Assembly: GCA_009731375.1 (NCBI GenBank)
Contig: BJOX01000020.1
Span: 134,535 to 182,497 of the forward strand
DNA length: 47,963 bases
From: Paulinella micropora
Lineage: Eukaryota; Cercozoa; Imbricatea; Euglyphida
Reading direction: 5' to 3'
Of the stretch, positions 37,785 through 47,253 are shown in pieces. A program made the position numbers and the translations under genes. The notes beneath the pieces are model-generated. The model was not told the DNA's origin, did not search any database, and saw nothing but the letters and a program-made list of their open reading frames with translations. Position 1 is the stretch's first letter. Each line of letters starts with the position of its first letter.

Positions 37785-38777
37785 ATGGACAATAAGCACA
37801 CAAATCAGCAACAAGAAACTCCTGAGCAAACGGAGCGAAAAGAAAAACTTGAAGAAGCGGGCGAGATACATTACCAATCAAAGCCAACTAAATTATGGAA
37901 TACAATAACTTCTCCAGAAGCGAAACCATTAAGCCAAGTTTTTATTGATTTAATGGATATGTCAAAGGTGGCAACTAAAAAAGGAAATGCTAATTATAAT
38001 TTTGGTTTGGTTGCTATTGATGTTTATAGCCGTCGTGGATGGGTAGAGCCAGTAAAAAATAAAACTACTGGATATGTATTGGAAGGATTGAAAAAAATAT
38101 TTACTAAAGAAGTGCCAGAAAGAATTACTTCAGACAACGGCGGTGAATTTAAGGGACAAGTCGCTGAATACTTCAGACAAAATAATATTGAACATAGAAC
38201 AGCACAAGTAGGCGACCACAGAACAATGGGGATAGTGGATAGATTTATTAGAACGATAAGAAATGAATTGAATTTAATATGGGAGTATAATGAAAATTTT
38301 GCTTGGGTGCCGATTATTCACGAAGTTGTTGATGCTTATAATAAAACATTTCATACTACAATACGAGCCGTGCCTATTGATGTTTTTGAAGGAACCGAAA
38401 AGAACACTCAAGAAATATACAGAAATCCTTTAATTAATGAATTCCCTAAAGGAACAAGAGTGAGAAAGGAATTAGAAAGAACTATTTTTTCTAAAGGGGA
38501 CAAGCAATTCAGTAAGACTATATTTAAAGTCAAAGGCCGTAAAGGCTTCAAGGTTATTCTATCCGAAGAAGACTTAGTCAGACCGTCAGAATTATTAAAG
38601 ACTAATGTTGAAGAGCACCATAAAGAAGAAGAACCGAAGGAGCAGTTGGCTGATAAAGTTAAAGAATTGACTAAACAGAAAAAAAATATTAATTTATTAA
38701 AATCATTAGAGATTAAACCGGAGAACATACGGACAAGTAAGAGAGAAAGGAAGGCTAAAGAAATATTAGACCTTTAA
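37785..38777 (+). CDS. INT: Retroviral-type integrase (rve) of the Polinton
   Basis: 330 aa. Catalyses integration of the linear genome, making the 6-bp staggered cut seen as AAAATA. The core has PLSQVFIDLMDMS (first Asp, 55 or 58), RITSDNGGEFKG (Asp117) and HRTMGIVDRFIRTIRNEL, where Asp152 sits at the position of the third acidic residue, 34 residues after Asp117. A canonical rve enzyme has Glu there. The C terminus has a basic SH3/chromo-like segment (FKVKGRKGFKVILSEEDLVRPSEL) and a Lys/Glu-rich tail. No N-terminal HHCC zinc domain is evident. It lies near the right end, as is usual in these elements. Confidence 0.93.
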   Translation: MDNKHTNQQQETPEQTERKEKLEEAGEIHYQSKPTKLWNTITSPEAKPLSQVFIDLMDMSKVATKKGNANYNFGLVAIDVYSRRGWVEPVKNKTTGYVLEGLKKIFTKEVPERITSDNGGEFKGQVAEYFRQNNIEHRTAQVGDHRTMGIVDRFIRTIRNELNLIWEYNENFAWVPIIHEVVDAYNKTFHTTIRAVPIDVFEGTEKNTQEIYRNPLINEFPKGTRVRKELERTIFSKGDKQFSKTIFKVKGRKGFKVILSEEDLVRPSELLKTNVEEHHKEEEPKEQLADKVKELTKQKKNINLLKSLEIKPENIRTSKRERKAKEILDL

Positions 38778-39319
38778 TTACGAACAAACCTTGCCTTGTA
38801 AATAGTTTTTACGACTCTGCCGAAATGAGTTACGAGATCGGCCACATTTGGCCACGACCTTGCCATTATTGCTTGAGTTCCTCCATCTTGAATCAACACA
38901 ATTACGTAGTAATTCATCACCTCAGGAAGGGTGCGAAAACCCCACAACACAACTGGAATAGAATTCGGCACTGCATTGGCATAAAATTCTGCCTCGCCAG
39001 CATTTCGGTCAATTATGACATGAAAATCATCCAACCGAACAACAGCAACTCCACTTCCCTGTCTCCTCCCTCTTTTTTTCGCTCCTTTTTTGCTACCCCT
39101 AGGCCTTATTGAAGCTGGCATATCATCTTCAATCTGTACATCATCAACTCCTTGTGCAAGTTCCTAATGAGACATACAATGAAAAACAAACGACAGAAAG
39201 AGTTTATTACCTCAACAGCAGGGTCTGCATCTTGTTCCCCCTCCTTTTACAAACACACATTCTCATAAAGAGGAAACATAAAGCATACTTACTTTGTCGT
39301 CGTCTTTCTCATCTGACAT
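38774..39319 (-). CDS. Hypothetical Polinton protein with one spliceosomal intron
   Basis: 138 aa if spliced. Exon 1 is 39319-39293 (MSDEKDDDK, ending at a GTAAGTATG donor). The 129-bp intron (39292-39164) ends TCTCATTAG. Exon 2 (39163-38774) is in phase and begins ELAQGVDDVQIEDDMPAS. Exon 2 has a basic patch (RPRGSKKGAKKRGRRQG), then a folded-looking part (VAVVRLDDFHVIIDR, VPVVLWGFRTLPEVMNYYVIVLIQD). No family recognised. If the intron is not real, the frame starts at ATG 39121 (115 aa). The stop overlaps the integrase stop by four bases, tail to tail. Confidence 0.55.
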
Positions 39320-39663
39320 TGCACCTACAGCAACATAAACATCAAGGGGTTCGGTCTTTTTGCAAAAGCACTTTTTGCTTTCTGAGAAAGACCAAGAATG
39401 CGAAAAAAGCACGAGGTTGTTTTTTTTGGTGGTGCTGAGTATTTTAAGCGAATTCACACAGGAAAAAGTGGCAACGATTGAAAATGGAAGGAAAAAATTC
39501 GCAGTGAAGGAAAAAGTGGTAATACTTGATGGCTTTTTACAAACCAGATACGAAAAAATGAGGCGGAGTGGCATTTTGAACACATTGAAGTTTTACCAGA
39601 GCCTTATGTTGCGACGATGCGACGATGCGACGATGCGTTGTCGCATAATCGCAAAATTTCGTA
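39293..39663. other. Intergenic region between the spliced gene and the 170-aa gene
   Basis: No convincing coding gene. It includes a second acceptor-like TGTTGCTGTAG just before the ATG at 39319, a T-rich stretch, and an 8-mer tandem repeat GCGACGAT (three copies, 39611-39636) followed by GCGTTGTCGC. Confidence 0.4.
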
Positions 39664-40176
39664 ATGAGTGAAAGCCTTATCACGAAGGAACAGAGAACAA
39701 AAGAAGACTGGCTGGAAATTTTTGAAGCAAGTAAAATAGGGAAAGATAGATTGAAGAAAGATAAAATAATTACAGAAGAAAGAGTAAATAAAATTGACAG
39801 AGAAATTGATTTACTTGTTGAAAAAAAACAGCCAGACTTGGTAAAGTTGTCCGCAATTAATGTCGTGCTCAAGAGGTTAGAAAAGGAAAACAAAATCATT
39901 GAAAAGGACAGATTGGTGAAACAAAAGAGAAGAATTAAACAAGTAAAAAAAGAAAAAGAACTGAAAGCATTTTATAGTTGGCGGAAAGAATTCAGAAATG
40001 AATACGGACTTGCCATACAAGATAAAATTTTTGCTGGCATTGATGAAGAGGGGCTGTCATTCAATAAAGCCCTCATCAAATACCTCGCATATGACGAAGA
40101 GAACAACAAAAATGTAATGGAAGTCTCAAGTGTAAATGATTTGTTCAATGCTGTCCGAAACAATATTCCCTTGTAG
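39664..40176 (+). CDS. Coiled-coil hypothetical protein, Polinton right end
   Basis: 170 aa. The first 105 residues are almost entirely charged alpha-helix (KIITEERVNKIDREIDLLVE; LKRLEKENKIIEKDRLVKQK), followed by a compact C-terminal part (YSWRKEFRNEYGLAIQDKIF; LSFNKALIKYLAY). Family not recognised. Position beside the right terminus could suit a regulatory or terminus-binding protein, but that is speculation. Confidence 0.6.
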   Translation: MSESLITKEQRTKEDWLEIFEASKIGKDRLKKDKIITEERVNKIDREIDLLVEKKQPDLVKLSAINVVLKRLEKENKIIEKDRLVKQKRRIKQVKKEKELKAFYSWRKEFRNEYGLAIQDKIFAGIDEEGLSFNKALIKYLAYDEENNKNVMEVSSVNDLFNAVRNNIPL

Positions 40177-40178
40177 AG

Positions 40179-40196
40179 TAGTGGTCATAACCACTA
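40179..40196. terminator. Hairpin after the 170-aa gene
   Basis: TAGTGGT-CATA-ACCACTA, a 7-bp perfect stem with a 4-base loop starting three bases after the stop codon. Confidence 0.5.
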
Positions 40197-40275
40197 TTTG
40201 AAAAACTCCTTTTGCACATAGGAGTATAAACTAGTGTGTATTTCTATTTCAACAAAAAAGACAAACAAAACAAAA

Positions 40276-40389
40276 ATGGGCGAAAGCCCTCCTGCTTGCA
40301 ATGAAATTTACTTATGCCATACTTGTGTGTGGCAGGTTGGAGAATTGCTTGCAATCTACGACAAGACTGCGAAAAAGGTAATTTTATGA
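40276..40389 (+). CDS. Possible 37-aa CxxC peptide at the right end
   Basis: A short frame from ATG 40276 after an A-rich leader, with LCHTC and a stop seven bases before the right terminal repeat. Too short to be sure, and no family can be named. It could also be the 5' part of a spliced transcript, since AAAAAGGTAATT near 40378 resembles a donor. Confidence 0.25.
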   Translation: MGESPPACNEIYLCHTCVWQVGELLAIYDKTAKKVIL

Positions 40390-40395
40390 TAATAA

Positions 40396-40486
40396 TAAGA
40401 CGACGAACAGGAGAGCCGATAGAGCCGTTTCGTCGCTTAGTCTGTATGTATCCAAAAAGTGTGCCAAAGTGGCACCCTATACTACT
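40396..40486 (-). repeat. Right terminal inverted repeat of the Polinton
   Basis: 91 bp, the inverted copy of 19430-19520 with one mismatch, ending ...CCTATACTACT, with the same GTGCCA/TGGCAC hairpin. Confidence 0.95.
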
Positions 40487-40492
40487 AAAATA
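40487..40492. repeat. Polinton target-site duplication, right copy
   Basis: AAAATA, identical to 19424-19429. Confidence 0.93.
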
Positions 40493-41246
40493 CAATTAAT
40501 GAAAAGGAATTACTTCCACTAGTAAATTCCCGTAAACCCCAATAGCGTAAAAACGATGTAGTATACCGTGCGTGTTACAATCGGGTTGTTGGACTTGAAA
40601 ATTCCCAAATCGATTTCGGGGAAGCCCTGGCGAAAATGACTGGGATCGGAAAAGCCTCCGACAGTTAGATATTGTGTTTTTCCGCGAATCCGTCTCTTTG
40701 TTCACAAAATTTACCGTAAAACATGTTTCACGGGAAATCGGGGGAAAAGTTATGCGGATGGGGAAAATGGCAGTAGCTAAGAAATGATCGTTTGAAATCA
40801 TTTCTGAAAGGAATCGAAAACTAGTTAGTTAGTGAAGTCGAAACGTCGTGCAGAGGAGAATCTAATGAACCTGTCAAAAAGAGTGTCTTATGTATCAACG
40901 GTAAAGGTTTGGCCTGTCGTTAAGATGCTCAGTCTGATAATCAATACTACAATCTTTACAACCAATCTGACTCAACTTTGTGGCTGACAGCCTGCTACAA
41001 TACCGACATTGCATACGGGGGCTCCAAAATTAATGAAAATAAAATAAACTTTGATAATATATTAGTTTCAAGTTTTGTTTTATGGTCAACTAATATTACT
41101 TCTGCTCAGTTAAACTATATTCAGTAGTAATTGTTATTATTAATAAAAATATTATGAACAAGATTTTGAAAATGAATTTGAATTGCATGTATTGTAATTA
41201 TTGTATGAATAATATTATTATTATCTAAATAATAATAATAGTATTG
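40493..41246. other. Host-like non-coding DNA between Polinton and piggyBac
   Basis: No supported gene. AT content rises from about 41000, with ATAATAATAAT tracts just before the piggyBac TTAA. A minus-strand open frame at 40801-40496 shows no recognisable protein features. Confidence 0.4.
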
Positions 41247-41250
41247 TTAA

Positions 41251-44093
41251 CACTTAACCGGTTTCAATCCCCAAAAGTGGCTTCAATCCCCAAAAGTGGT
41301 TTGAATTTTTGAGTTGAATAAAAACAAAATACCAATCGAAACAAGCTGTACTACGCTGCAAATTTAATATTTACGTGTTGGGGAAACTATCTGTGAAAAC
41401 AAGAATGTCATAGCTTTTCTAGAAGTGACTTAAATATGAAACTGAAACCAGGCACCAACCACTTTTTTTCACGAATTTTCTTGCCTTTTTTTGACATCAT
41501 GTCTGCGCACCAAGAGCTTCTCACAGTCCGTGTGCGTCTTCCTGTCAGGGAATTTGGTGAAGCTTATGCCAAACAAAAATTGCCTGATGACTGGAAGACG
41601 AGGGAGATTGAGGGTACTATTTCTCGACAGTATGGTCGTACAAAAGACAAGTTTTGGATGAAGTGGGATGAGGAGGATGAAGACGATTCCATGATGATTG
41701 CTTCGGAAATTATCAAATACAGAATTGAAGGGAGTGTGAAATTATCAAAATACAGAATATTTACTTGGGCAAGGCCAGGAAATCGACGGGGATGCCAAAA
41801 ATGCAATAAATGCTGGGTAGACTTGTTTTTGTTGAATCTCGAATTTTTGTGATGTCGAATGGTTTCTCTGCGTGTTTGCAGTGAGGACTGCTTGATACCC
41901 AGCGACCCTGATGACGATGACTATGTGTACCTATCCCTACCTGGTTTCAGTTATTTTGTGCAATTTGCTTCTGTTTTGTTGTCAGCCAAGGATGATGCTG
42001 GAAGTATAGTAGATTTCTGTATTTCCATACATGCATCGGCGTTGGCCGTCAGTATTCCTTACTGTACTGTTTTCCAACAGACCGCCAGAGTCGGGGGATG
42101 AGTCGGGTAGTTCAACCGATGAAGAGGATCAAAAAGAAGGAGCAATGTACAACAAACTAGCACCTCATCCCAGCGACTCACTTGTCAGTGACGATGATGT
42201 CGAAGAAGATGAGGGGTCTGGTGAAGACGAGGAGGAGGATCCGGCACTACAGATTGACGAAGGCGATAGCCTACCTGCCAGTGAGTTCAAAGATGTCAAA
42301 GAATGGAAGGTGGGTGTTGCACCTCCTCGTGTGCTGCCGGCATTCGAAGGGCAGTCCAGGGCATCACTTTCTGTGCGTTCCCCCGACCTCCTCAGTATGG
42401 TGGATATTTTCTTTATGTTCTTACCCACGCAATTCTGGCAGAATGTCACAAGAAACACCAACAAGTATGCAACCTGGAAACGTAATCTCAACCCCTCAGA
42501 GCGTCAGCGGCCTTGGGTACCCGTGACACTATCTGACATACTTTGGCGATCCTTATAACAATGGGGGTGATGGGGTTGCCTGCTGAAACAGATGATTGGA
42601 TTGGCGCTGTGTCAGACTTCTGGCAGTTGCCAGACCTTGCAAGCATCATGGGGTACGTGAGGTATCAGAATATCAAACGTTATTTTCATCTCACTGACCC
42701 CCGTCTGGCAGCTCCTCGTGACTCCCCTCAGTATGACAAACTTTTCAATGTTCGAGTCTTTATTGAGATTATACAAGAAAATTTTCCTAGGCTGTGGGAA
42801 TTGGGTCAGTGGGTGTCAATCGACGAGGGAATGATCCCTTTTAAAGGGCGTACCTACCTCAGGCAATACTTACCGAAAAAACCCATCAAATGGGGATTCA
42901 AACTGTTTGCTCTGTGCTGTTCAGTAACAGGCTATTTTTATACGCTGCTTTGTTATGAGGGTGAGGGAACGGTGCAGGACGATTCTGGGCACGGAATGAC
43001 GTATGCAGTTGTTATGAAGCTTTTAGACCTAGCCGGCATCGACCAAAGCGGCAGGATCATCGCTTTAGATAGGTTTTACACAGGGCTGCAGTTGTTTTTT
43101 GACTGTGTCCTAAAGAGGGGCATCAACTGCATTGGCACTGTTGTCAAACCCAGGCTGAGGGCGGCAAAGGAGCTACTGGACGAAGTCAAGAAGAATAGTG
43201 ACCGGGGCACGTCCGCAATGGCCACTTGGAGTCATAACGGAGTCGCTATGCATGCTGTTGCTTGGAAAGACACCCAGGTGGTTCATTTTTTGTCAACTGT
43301 GTTGGGGTACCATGAGCCACGTCGAAAGGAGGCTGCATGGGGGGGGTGGAGCTACAGTTCCAGTGAATTGTTTTGAAATTTGCAAGACATACACTCAGCA
43401 CATGGGCGGCGTTGATACCGGCGATCAGTTACGACTTCGTTACGGAGTTGAGAAGGCGGTAAGATTCAACAAGCCTTGGTTCAAGTTATTTGCGGGTTCG
43501 TTAGATGTTGCGGTTACAAACACAACTATCATCTACAAACAGTTTCATGAAGAAAAAACGCGCAAAGACATGCTTAAGGAACTTATTGAGGGTTTGGTGT
43601 CTTATGCGGGGCTTTTTGGAGGTTCTAGGAGCGCAGTGAGGGGCAAGCGTGTGATATGCCCTGGCCATTTGGTAAGTCTCGAGTCTTACAAACGAGGCGA
43701 GTGATGGTAAGCGCGGCGCGGGTAAACAGAACTCGGTTCAAGTTGTTGTGCGGTGTGTGCTAGTAATGGAATCCGCAAGCGTAGCAGTGCTTATTGCAGC
43801 GATTGTCGCTATTTTTTTTGCCGAACTGGAGAATGTTTTCCGTGGCACACAGTCAATCATTTCGTTCCATCTGGGAAATGTAAGAGGCAGCCATTGTGAC
43901 AGTGATTGTCAAGGTTTTACTAGTTATTAAAGAACGGTTTTTTTTACAAAATTAGCTTTCACCGGGTTTAATTCAATTGAATTTAATAGTATAACTGTCA
44001 AAACCACAAATAGTGATTAAACTTGAAAACTTGAAATTGGGTCGGATCCCCAAACGTGGCTTTAGATCCCAAAAGTGGCAAACCGGTTAAGGG
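41251..44093. mobile_element. piggyBac element (decayed)
   Basis: Flanked by TTAA on both sides (41247-41250 and 44094-44097), the strict piggyBac target. Terminal repeats are CACTTAACCGGTTT (41251-41264) and, inverted, CCCTTAACCGGTTT (44093-44080). Subterminal motifs ATCCCCAAAAGTGG (two at the left, 41268-41299; related copies at the right, 44046-44079) are in direct rather than inverted orientation. 2,843 bp with one broken transposase gene on the plus strand. Confidence 0.93.
41498..43899 (+). pseudogene. piggyBac transposase (DDE_Tnp_1_7), frameshifted
   Basis: The N-terminal part is at 41498-41795 (MSAHQELLTVRVRLPVREF) and probably continues through an intron to an acidic segment after an acceptor at 42080 (PPESGDESGSSTDEEDQKEG). 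The catalytic core keeps all three Asp: WVSIDEGMIPFKGR (about 42820), IIALDRFYTGLQ (about 43065) and HMGGVDTGDQLRLRY (about 43405). The C-terminal Cys-rich region (YCSDCRYFFCRTGECF) ends at TGA 43897. Frame breaks lie near 42540, in the G8 run at about 43340-43347 and near 43700-43760. The enzyme normally cuts at TTAA through hairpin intermediates. This copy looks inactive unless the breaks are sequencing errors. Confidence 0.88.
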
Positions 44094-44109
44094 TTAATAA
44101 TATTCTTAT

Positions 44110-44292
44110 ATTTTTCTACGTATTGTAAAAGTTTGATTTATAGAAAAAGTTAAACCTATAAAAAATTTGACGTATAAAAAGTTTAACCTATGTAAAAAAC
44201 TTTGACTTAGATGCAAAGTTTGACCTATATAAAAAGTTTGACGTGTCAAAGTTTCTATATAGGTCAAAGTTTTCATATATGTCAAACTTCTT
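44110..44292. repeat. AT-rich tandem and palindromic repeats (AAAGTTTGACSTAT)
   Basis: At least six copies of a roughly 20-bp unit around AAAGTTTGACCTATATA occur in both orientations. A hairpin is centred on TTTGACGTGTCAAA at about 44238 with outer arms CCTATATA/TATATAGG. It may be a decayed MITE or satellite just outside the piggyBac element. Confidence 0.75.
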
Positions 44293-44383
44293 TATTGTTG
44301 TAAAGAAGGCTAAAATGAATGTCGACAGTAATAACACTATAAAGCGAGCGAGATAGATTCGTAGCCTCCGGAGAGAGCCTTCA

Positions 44384-44445
44384 GAGAGAAGAGAGAGAGA
44401 GAGAGAGGAGGAGGAGGAGGAAGGGGGGGGGGGGGGGTGGGGGGG
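44384..44445. repeat. (GA)n, (GAG)n and poly(G) tract
   Basis: GAGAGAGA... changing to GAGGAGGAG and then more than 20 G before the gap. Confidence 0.95.
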
Positions 44446-44455
44446 NNNNNNNNNN
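44446..44455. other. Assembly gap (10 N)
   Basis: Ten N after poly(G). Confidence 1.
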
Positions 44456-44532
44456 CGTCTAAAAATAATTTATCAATAAATAGATTTGTGTTTGTCTTGA
44501 CGATGAGCTCCAGATTGCCGTTAATATATGAC

Positions 44533-45262
44533 TTAGGAACGGTCGGCAAGCTGAGGAGGAGCGGGAGCGTCTCCATTAACCACAACCGTAGCTCTCATGC
44601 CTTGAGCAGTGATCAATCCTGCGCCCACAGACACGCTTGGGAGCCCCGTCAGTGGTGCCCTCGAGTCGGTCCAGCTTTCATCATCGGCCGTGCGGTCTGG
44701 TGTCTGCGTCATCCAACACATCACACTCACAAGACCAAAGTCGGGAAGCCACTGCGAAAGAAGAAGCCAAACAGGAATAGGCCACTTGTTGGGATCCACA
44801 TAGAAATTCACTCCTCTTAGATTGAGCCAGAGAACAAGCAGCATGACCGACCGGAGCAAGCAACATAAGCAACACACAAACACTACGAAGACTAACATTC
44901 GCAGAAGATGTGAATGTGTTTCATGGAGGCGATAGCGCTTCCACGTGTTCCGTATCCGCATTCCATAGCCAAGGAAACCAAGCGTGATCACCGTCAAGCT
45001 GAGGATGGACACATAAAAGATTGTGGAGTAAGCTGCACCGGACTGTGCATCGTCCACGCCAAGACGAGCTGCCTCGAAGCAAAAAAATAGAGCAGACACC
45101 AGATTCAACGTATTGAAGAGCCAAACACCGACAGTGAACGCGCGTTTCCATCGAGGCTTGAAGCGCATTATGTCCATCCAAAGAGTCATGAACAAGGTGT
45201 ACGCAGTTACAAAAATGGCTTCTCCGAGAATGTGAGAACCGTAAGTAAAGGCGGTACCTTTG
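44533..45262 (-). CDS. Multi-pass membrane protein, THH1/TOM1-like (3' exon, partial)
   Basis: The last exon, about 240 aa, begins after an acceptor (GTGTATTCAAAG, about 45263). It has five or six hydrophobic helices: GEAIFVTAYTLFMTLWMDIM, AFTVGVWLFNTLNLVSALFF, TIFYVSILSLTVITLGFLGY, MLVFVVFVCCLCCLLRSVM and IPVWLLLSQWLPDFGLVSVM. A polar C-terminal tail follows. The helix pattern with a LR-H/W turn and WxP-L-SQW ending resembles the THH1/TOM1/TOM3 (and GPR137) family of plant and protist membrane proteins; that assignment is tentative. Upstream exons fall in or beyond the gap at 45311-45473. The codon use and intron make it a likely host gene. Confidence 0.6.
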
Positions 45263-45310
45263 AATACACACATATATACATCGTGCGCACAGGATTACTC
45301 CTCTCCTTCT

Positions 45311-45473
45311 NNNNNNNNNNNNNNNNNNNNNNNNNNNNNNNNNNNNNNNNNNNNNNNNNNNNNNNNNNNNNNNNNNNNNNNNNNNNNNNNNNNNNNNNNN
45401 NNNNNNNNNNNNNNNNNNNNNNNNNNNNNNNNNNNNNNNNNNNNNNNNNNNNNNNNNNNNNNNNNNNNNNNNN
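45311..45473. other. Assembly gap (163 N)
   Basis: Run of N followed by C-rich and T-rich homopolymers. Confidence 1.
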
Positions 45474-45533
45474 CCCCCTTTTTTTCCCCCCCCCCCCCCC
45501 CAAAAAATAAAGGGAAAAAAAAAAGAACAGAAA

Positions 45534-46199
45534 ATGGGGCTGAAGATCACGATTGACGGCAAGGAACTCCAACAAGAACGACAGGTAAAAGTGCTAGGTA
45601 CTATCATACAAAGCAACCTTGCTCTCCGTGCAAACGTACAATCCATTGTATCTAAACTACAGCCACTTGTCCAAATGTTCCGTTATGCAAATCACCTGCT
45701 TCCTATACGTATCCTCGTGCAGCTCTACTTCTCTCATGTATATCCTCTGTTGATTTACAACATCTCGATATGGGGATCAGACAACAGAAACACCATCATA
45801 CACCCGCTGATTGTTGTCCAAAAACGTATAATCCGCTTGATCTGCCTCAAATCATGGAGAACACCTACCAAACCACTGTTTGCACAACTGCGCCTCTTAA
45901 ATCTACTTAATATATACAGATATAGCGTATGTATGACTGCACACTCCCACATGTATCCAACCTTCAAAGCCTTTCTCCCTCTCCATTACACCAACTTCCA
46001 ACCCATTACAGCCATACACAATCACAACACTAGGCGATCAGCACAGCAGCTCATGTATAATAACTCAACCAGCGCTGTATATACCAAAGCTGCACAGGTA
46101 CTGTGGGAACAGCTACCGAAGAAGTTAAGAGAAATCGAATGCAAATCAGAATTCAAAACTGAACTCAAAACATATCTCCTACATTTACAGCAATCCTGA
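45534..46199 (+). pseudogene. Non-LTR retrotransposon reverse transcriptase, C-terminal fragment
   Basis: About 221 aa open to TGA. Contains VKVLGTIIQSNLALRANVQ, LVQLYFSHVYPLLIYNISIW (the Y-PLL-Y-I..WG segment after the RT thumb), IVVQKRIIRLI, and the terminal HNHNTRRSAQQL and LWEQLPKKLREIE motifs of CR1/Jockey-like elements. The N-terminal endonuclease and RT palm are missing, a typical 5' truncation beside the gap. AT-rich 3' sequence follows (46400-46620). Confidence 0.85.
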
Positions 46200-46718
46200 G
46201 ACTGCCTACGGGCTCTAGAGGGCGTTGGACACTTCATCATCAGGCGATACCTGAGTGTGGGACAAGTTAAGTGTTGATCACATCTGGGGGAGTGTGGTTA
46301 GCCAAACCCCCTCGGGAGTCACCTCGTGTCTTCCAACTTTTGCGAGTGCCACCGTATATATAAGACTATCTTGGACTCTTTATCTCGACTGCCCTCAAGA
46401 AAAAGAAACCTTAAAAACCATGTTTTTAACGTTTCCTATGATGAGTACTATAATGTCATAACAATCATATCTATTACATATATATTACCTTATGTAACAT
46501 ATCTTTTTCTTCTTTTGATTTTATATTCTTATTTAATTTAACTTTTATACCCTACACTACTTTATTTCTATTTTTAATTAACTAATTATTTTTTTTAAAA
46601 TAATTTCACTTCAATAATTCTGAAACAGGTCACCATCTAGTCAAATCAATAGCTCTTGAGCGATTTGTATGGATGACCAGAGGTCACTTGTAAAAGTAAC
46701 TTCATTAAACTGAAGGCC

Positions 46719-46720
<2 letters not shown>
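46200..46720. other. 3' flank of the non-LTR fragment
   Basis: Probably the element's 3' UTR, turning AT-rich after 46480. No gene. Confidence 0.4.
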
Positions 46721-46721
<1 letters not shown>

Positions 46722-46763
<42 letters not shown>

Positions 46764-46773
46764 AAGTAGTAGT
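46722..46773. repeat. (AGT)n microsatellite
   Basis: About 17 AGT/GTA triplets with one AGA interruption. Confidence 0.97.
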
Positions 46774-46943
46774 AAAGCCAAATTAGACATAAACACACAA
46801 TGCCATGATGCGAGTGGAAAACCTGGGTTGCTGGGATCCGCGATGGTGATATCTAAAATAAAAACAAAAAACACAGATAGAGAACTATATTACTCGCCAC
46901 GCATTGGTGTCACGTTTCCGTTCACATTTTACTTGTTTTACGA

Positions 46944-46976
46944 CCCCCCCCCCCCCCCCCCCCCCCNNNNNNNNNN
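46944..46976. other. Poly(C) tract and 10-N gap
   Basis: Over 20 C (46944-46966) then ten N (46967-46976). Contig ends in this window repeatedly fall at poly(C/G). Confidence 0.95.
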
Positions 46977-47253
46977 CACACCCCGATCGGATATCCGTAG
47001 TTATCGTGTTTGCCCATCCATCATCTTATATAGCGCAAGAGGGCAGGGGAGTACAAGAGGAGTAGCTGATCATCTGCAGCAGAATTCCAAAGATGAGCAG
47101 AAGATGCAGCCCTTGCTTCCTGGACAGGCCATGGTAGTCACCGGAGAAATGAACCATCGCCCTGGACAAATTGCACCCAAACAATCACTGTGATACCTGA
47201 GGCAGAGGATGAAAAAGCCGACAACAGCAGGACACACACACACACAAAAGCGG
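46977..47253. other. Unassigned region after the poly(C) gap
   Basis: No supported gene; includes a short (CA)n run (47232-47244). Confidence 0.4.

Larger units (their letters stand above)
19430..40486. mobile_element. Complete Polinton/Maverick-type (Polinton-like virus) provirus, 21,057 bp
   Basis: The element is bounded by 91-bp inverted repeats starting AGTAGTATAGGG and by a 6-bp duplication AAAATA. It is clearly more AT-rich than the retroelement-rich DNA to its left. It carries a protein-primed polymerase B, retroviral-type integrase, packaging ATPase, adenain-like protease, double-jelly-roll-type major capsid protein, penton-like protein and fibre. This is the hallmark set of Polinton/Maverick elements and their viral relatives. 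Plus-strand genes occupy both ends and minus-strand morphogenesis genes the middle. Open frames appear undamaged except for the missing ATG of the capsid gene, so the copy looks young and possibly functional. Confidence 0.95.

Noticed and set aside
19430-40486. Classification strictly as a virophage
   Set aside because: The gene set overlaps with Mavirus-type virophages, but protein-primed PolB plus rve integrase and a 6-bp duplication fit Polinton/Maverick relatives at least as well; a phylogeny of the capsid protein is needed to decide.
40496-40801. Minus-strand 101-aa frame right of the Polinton
   Set aside because: No domain, no codon or splice support, and composition like the surrounding non-coding DNA.
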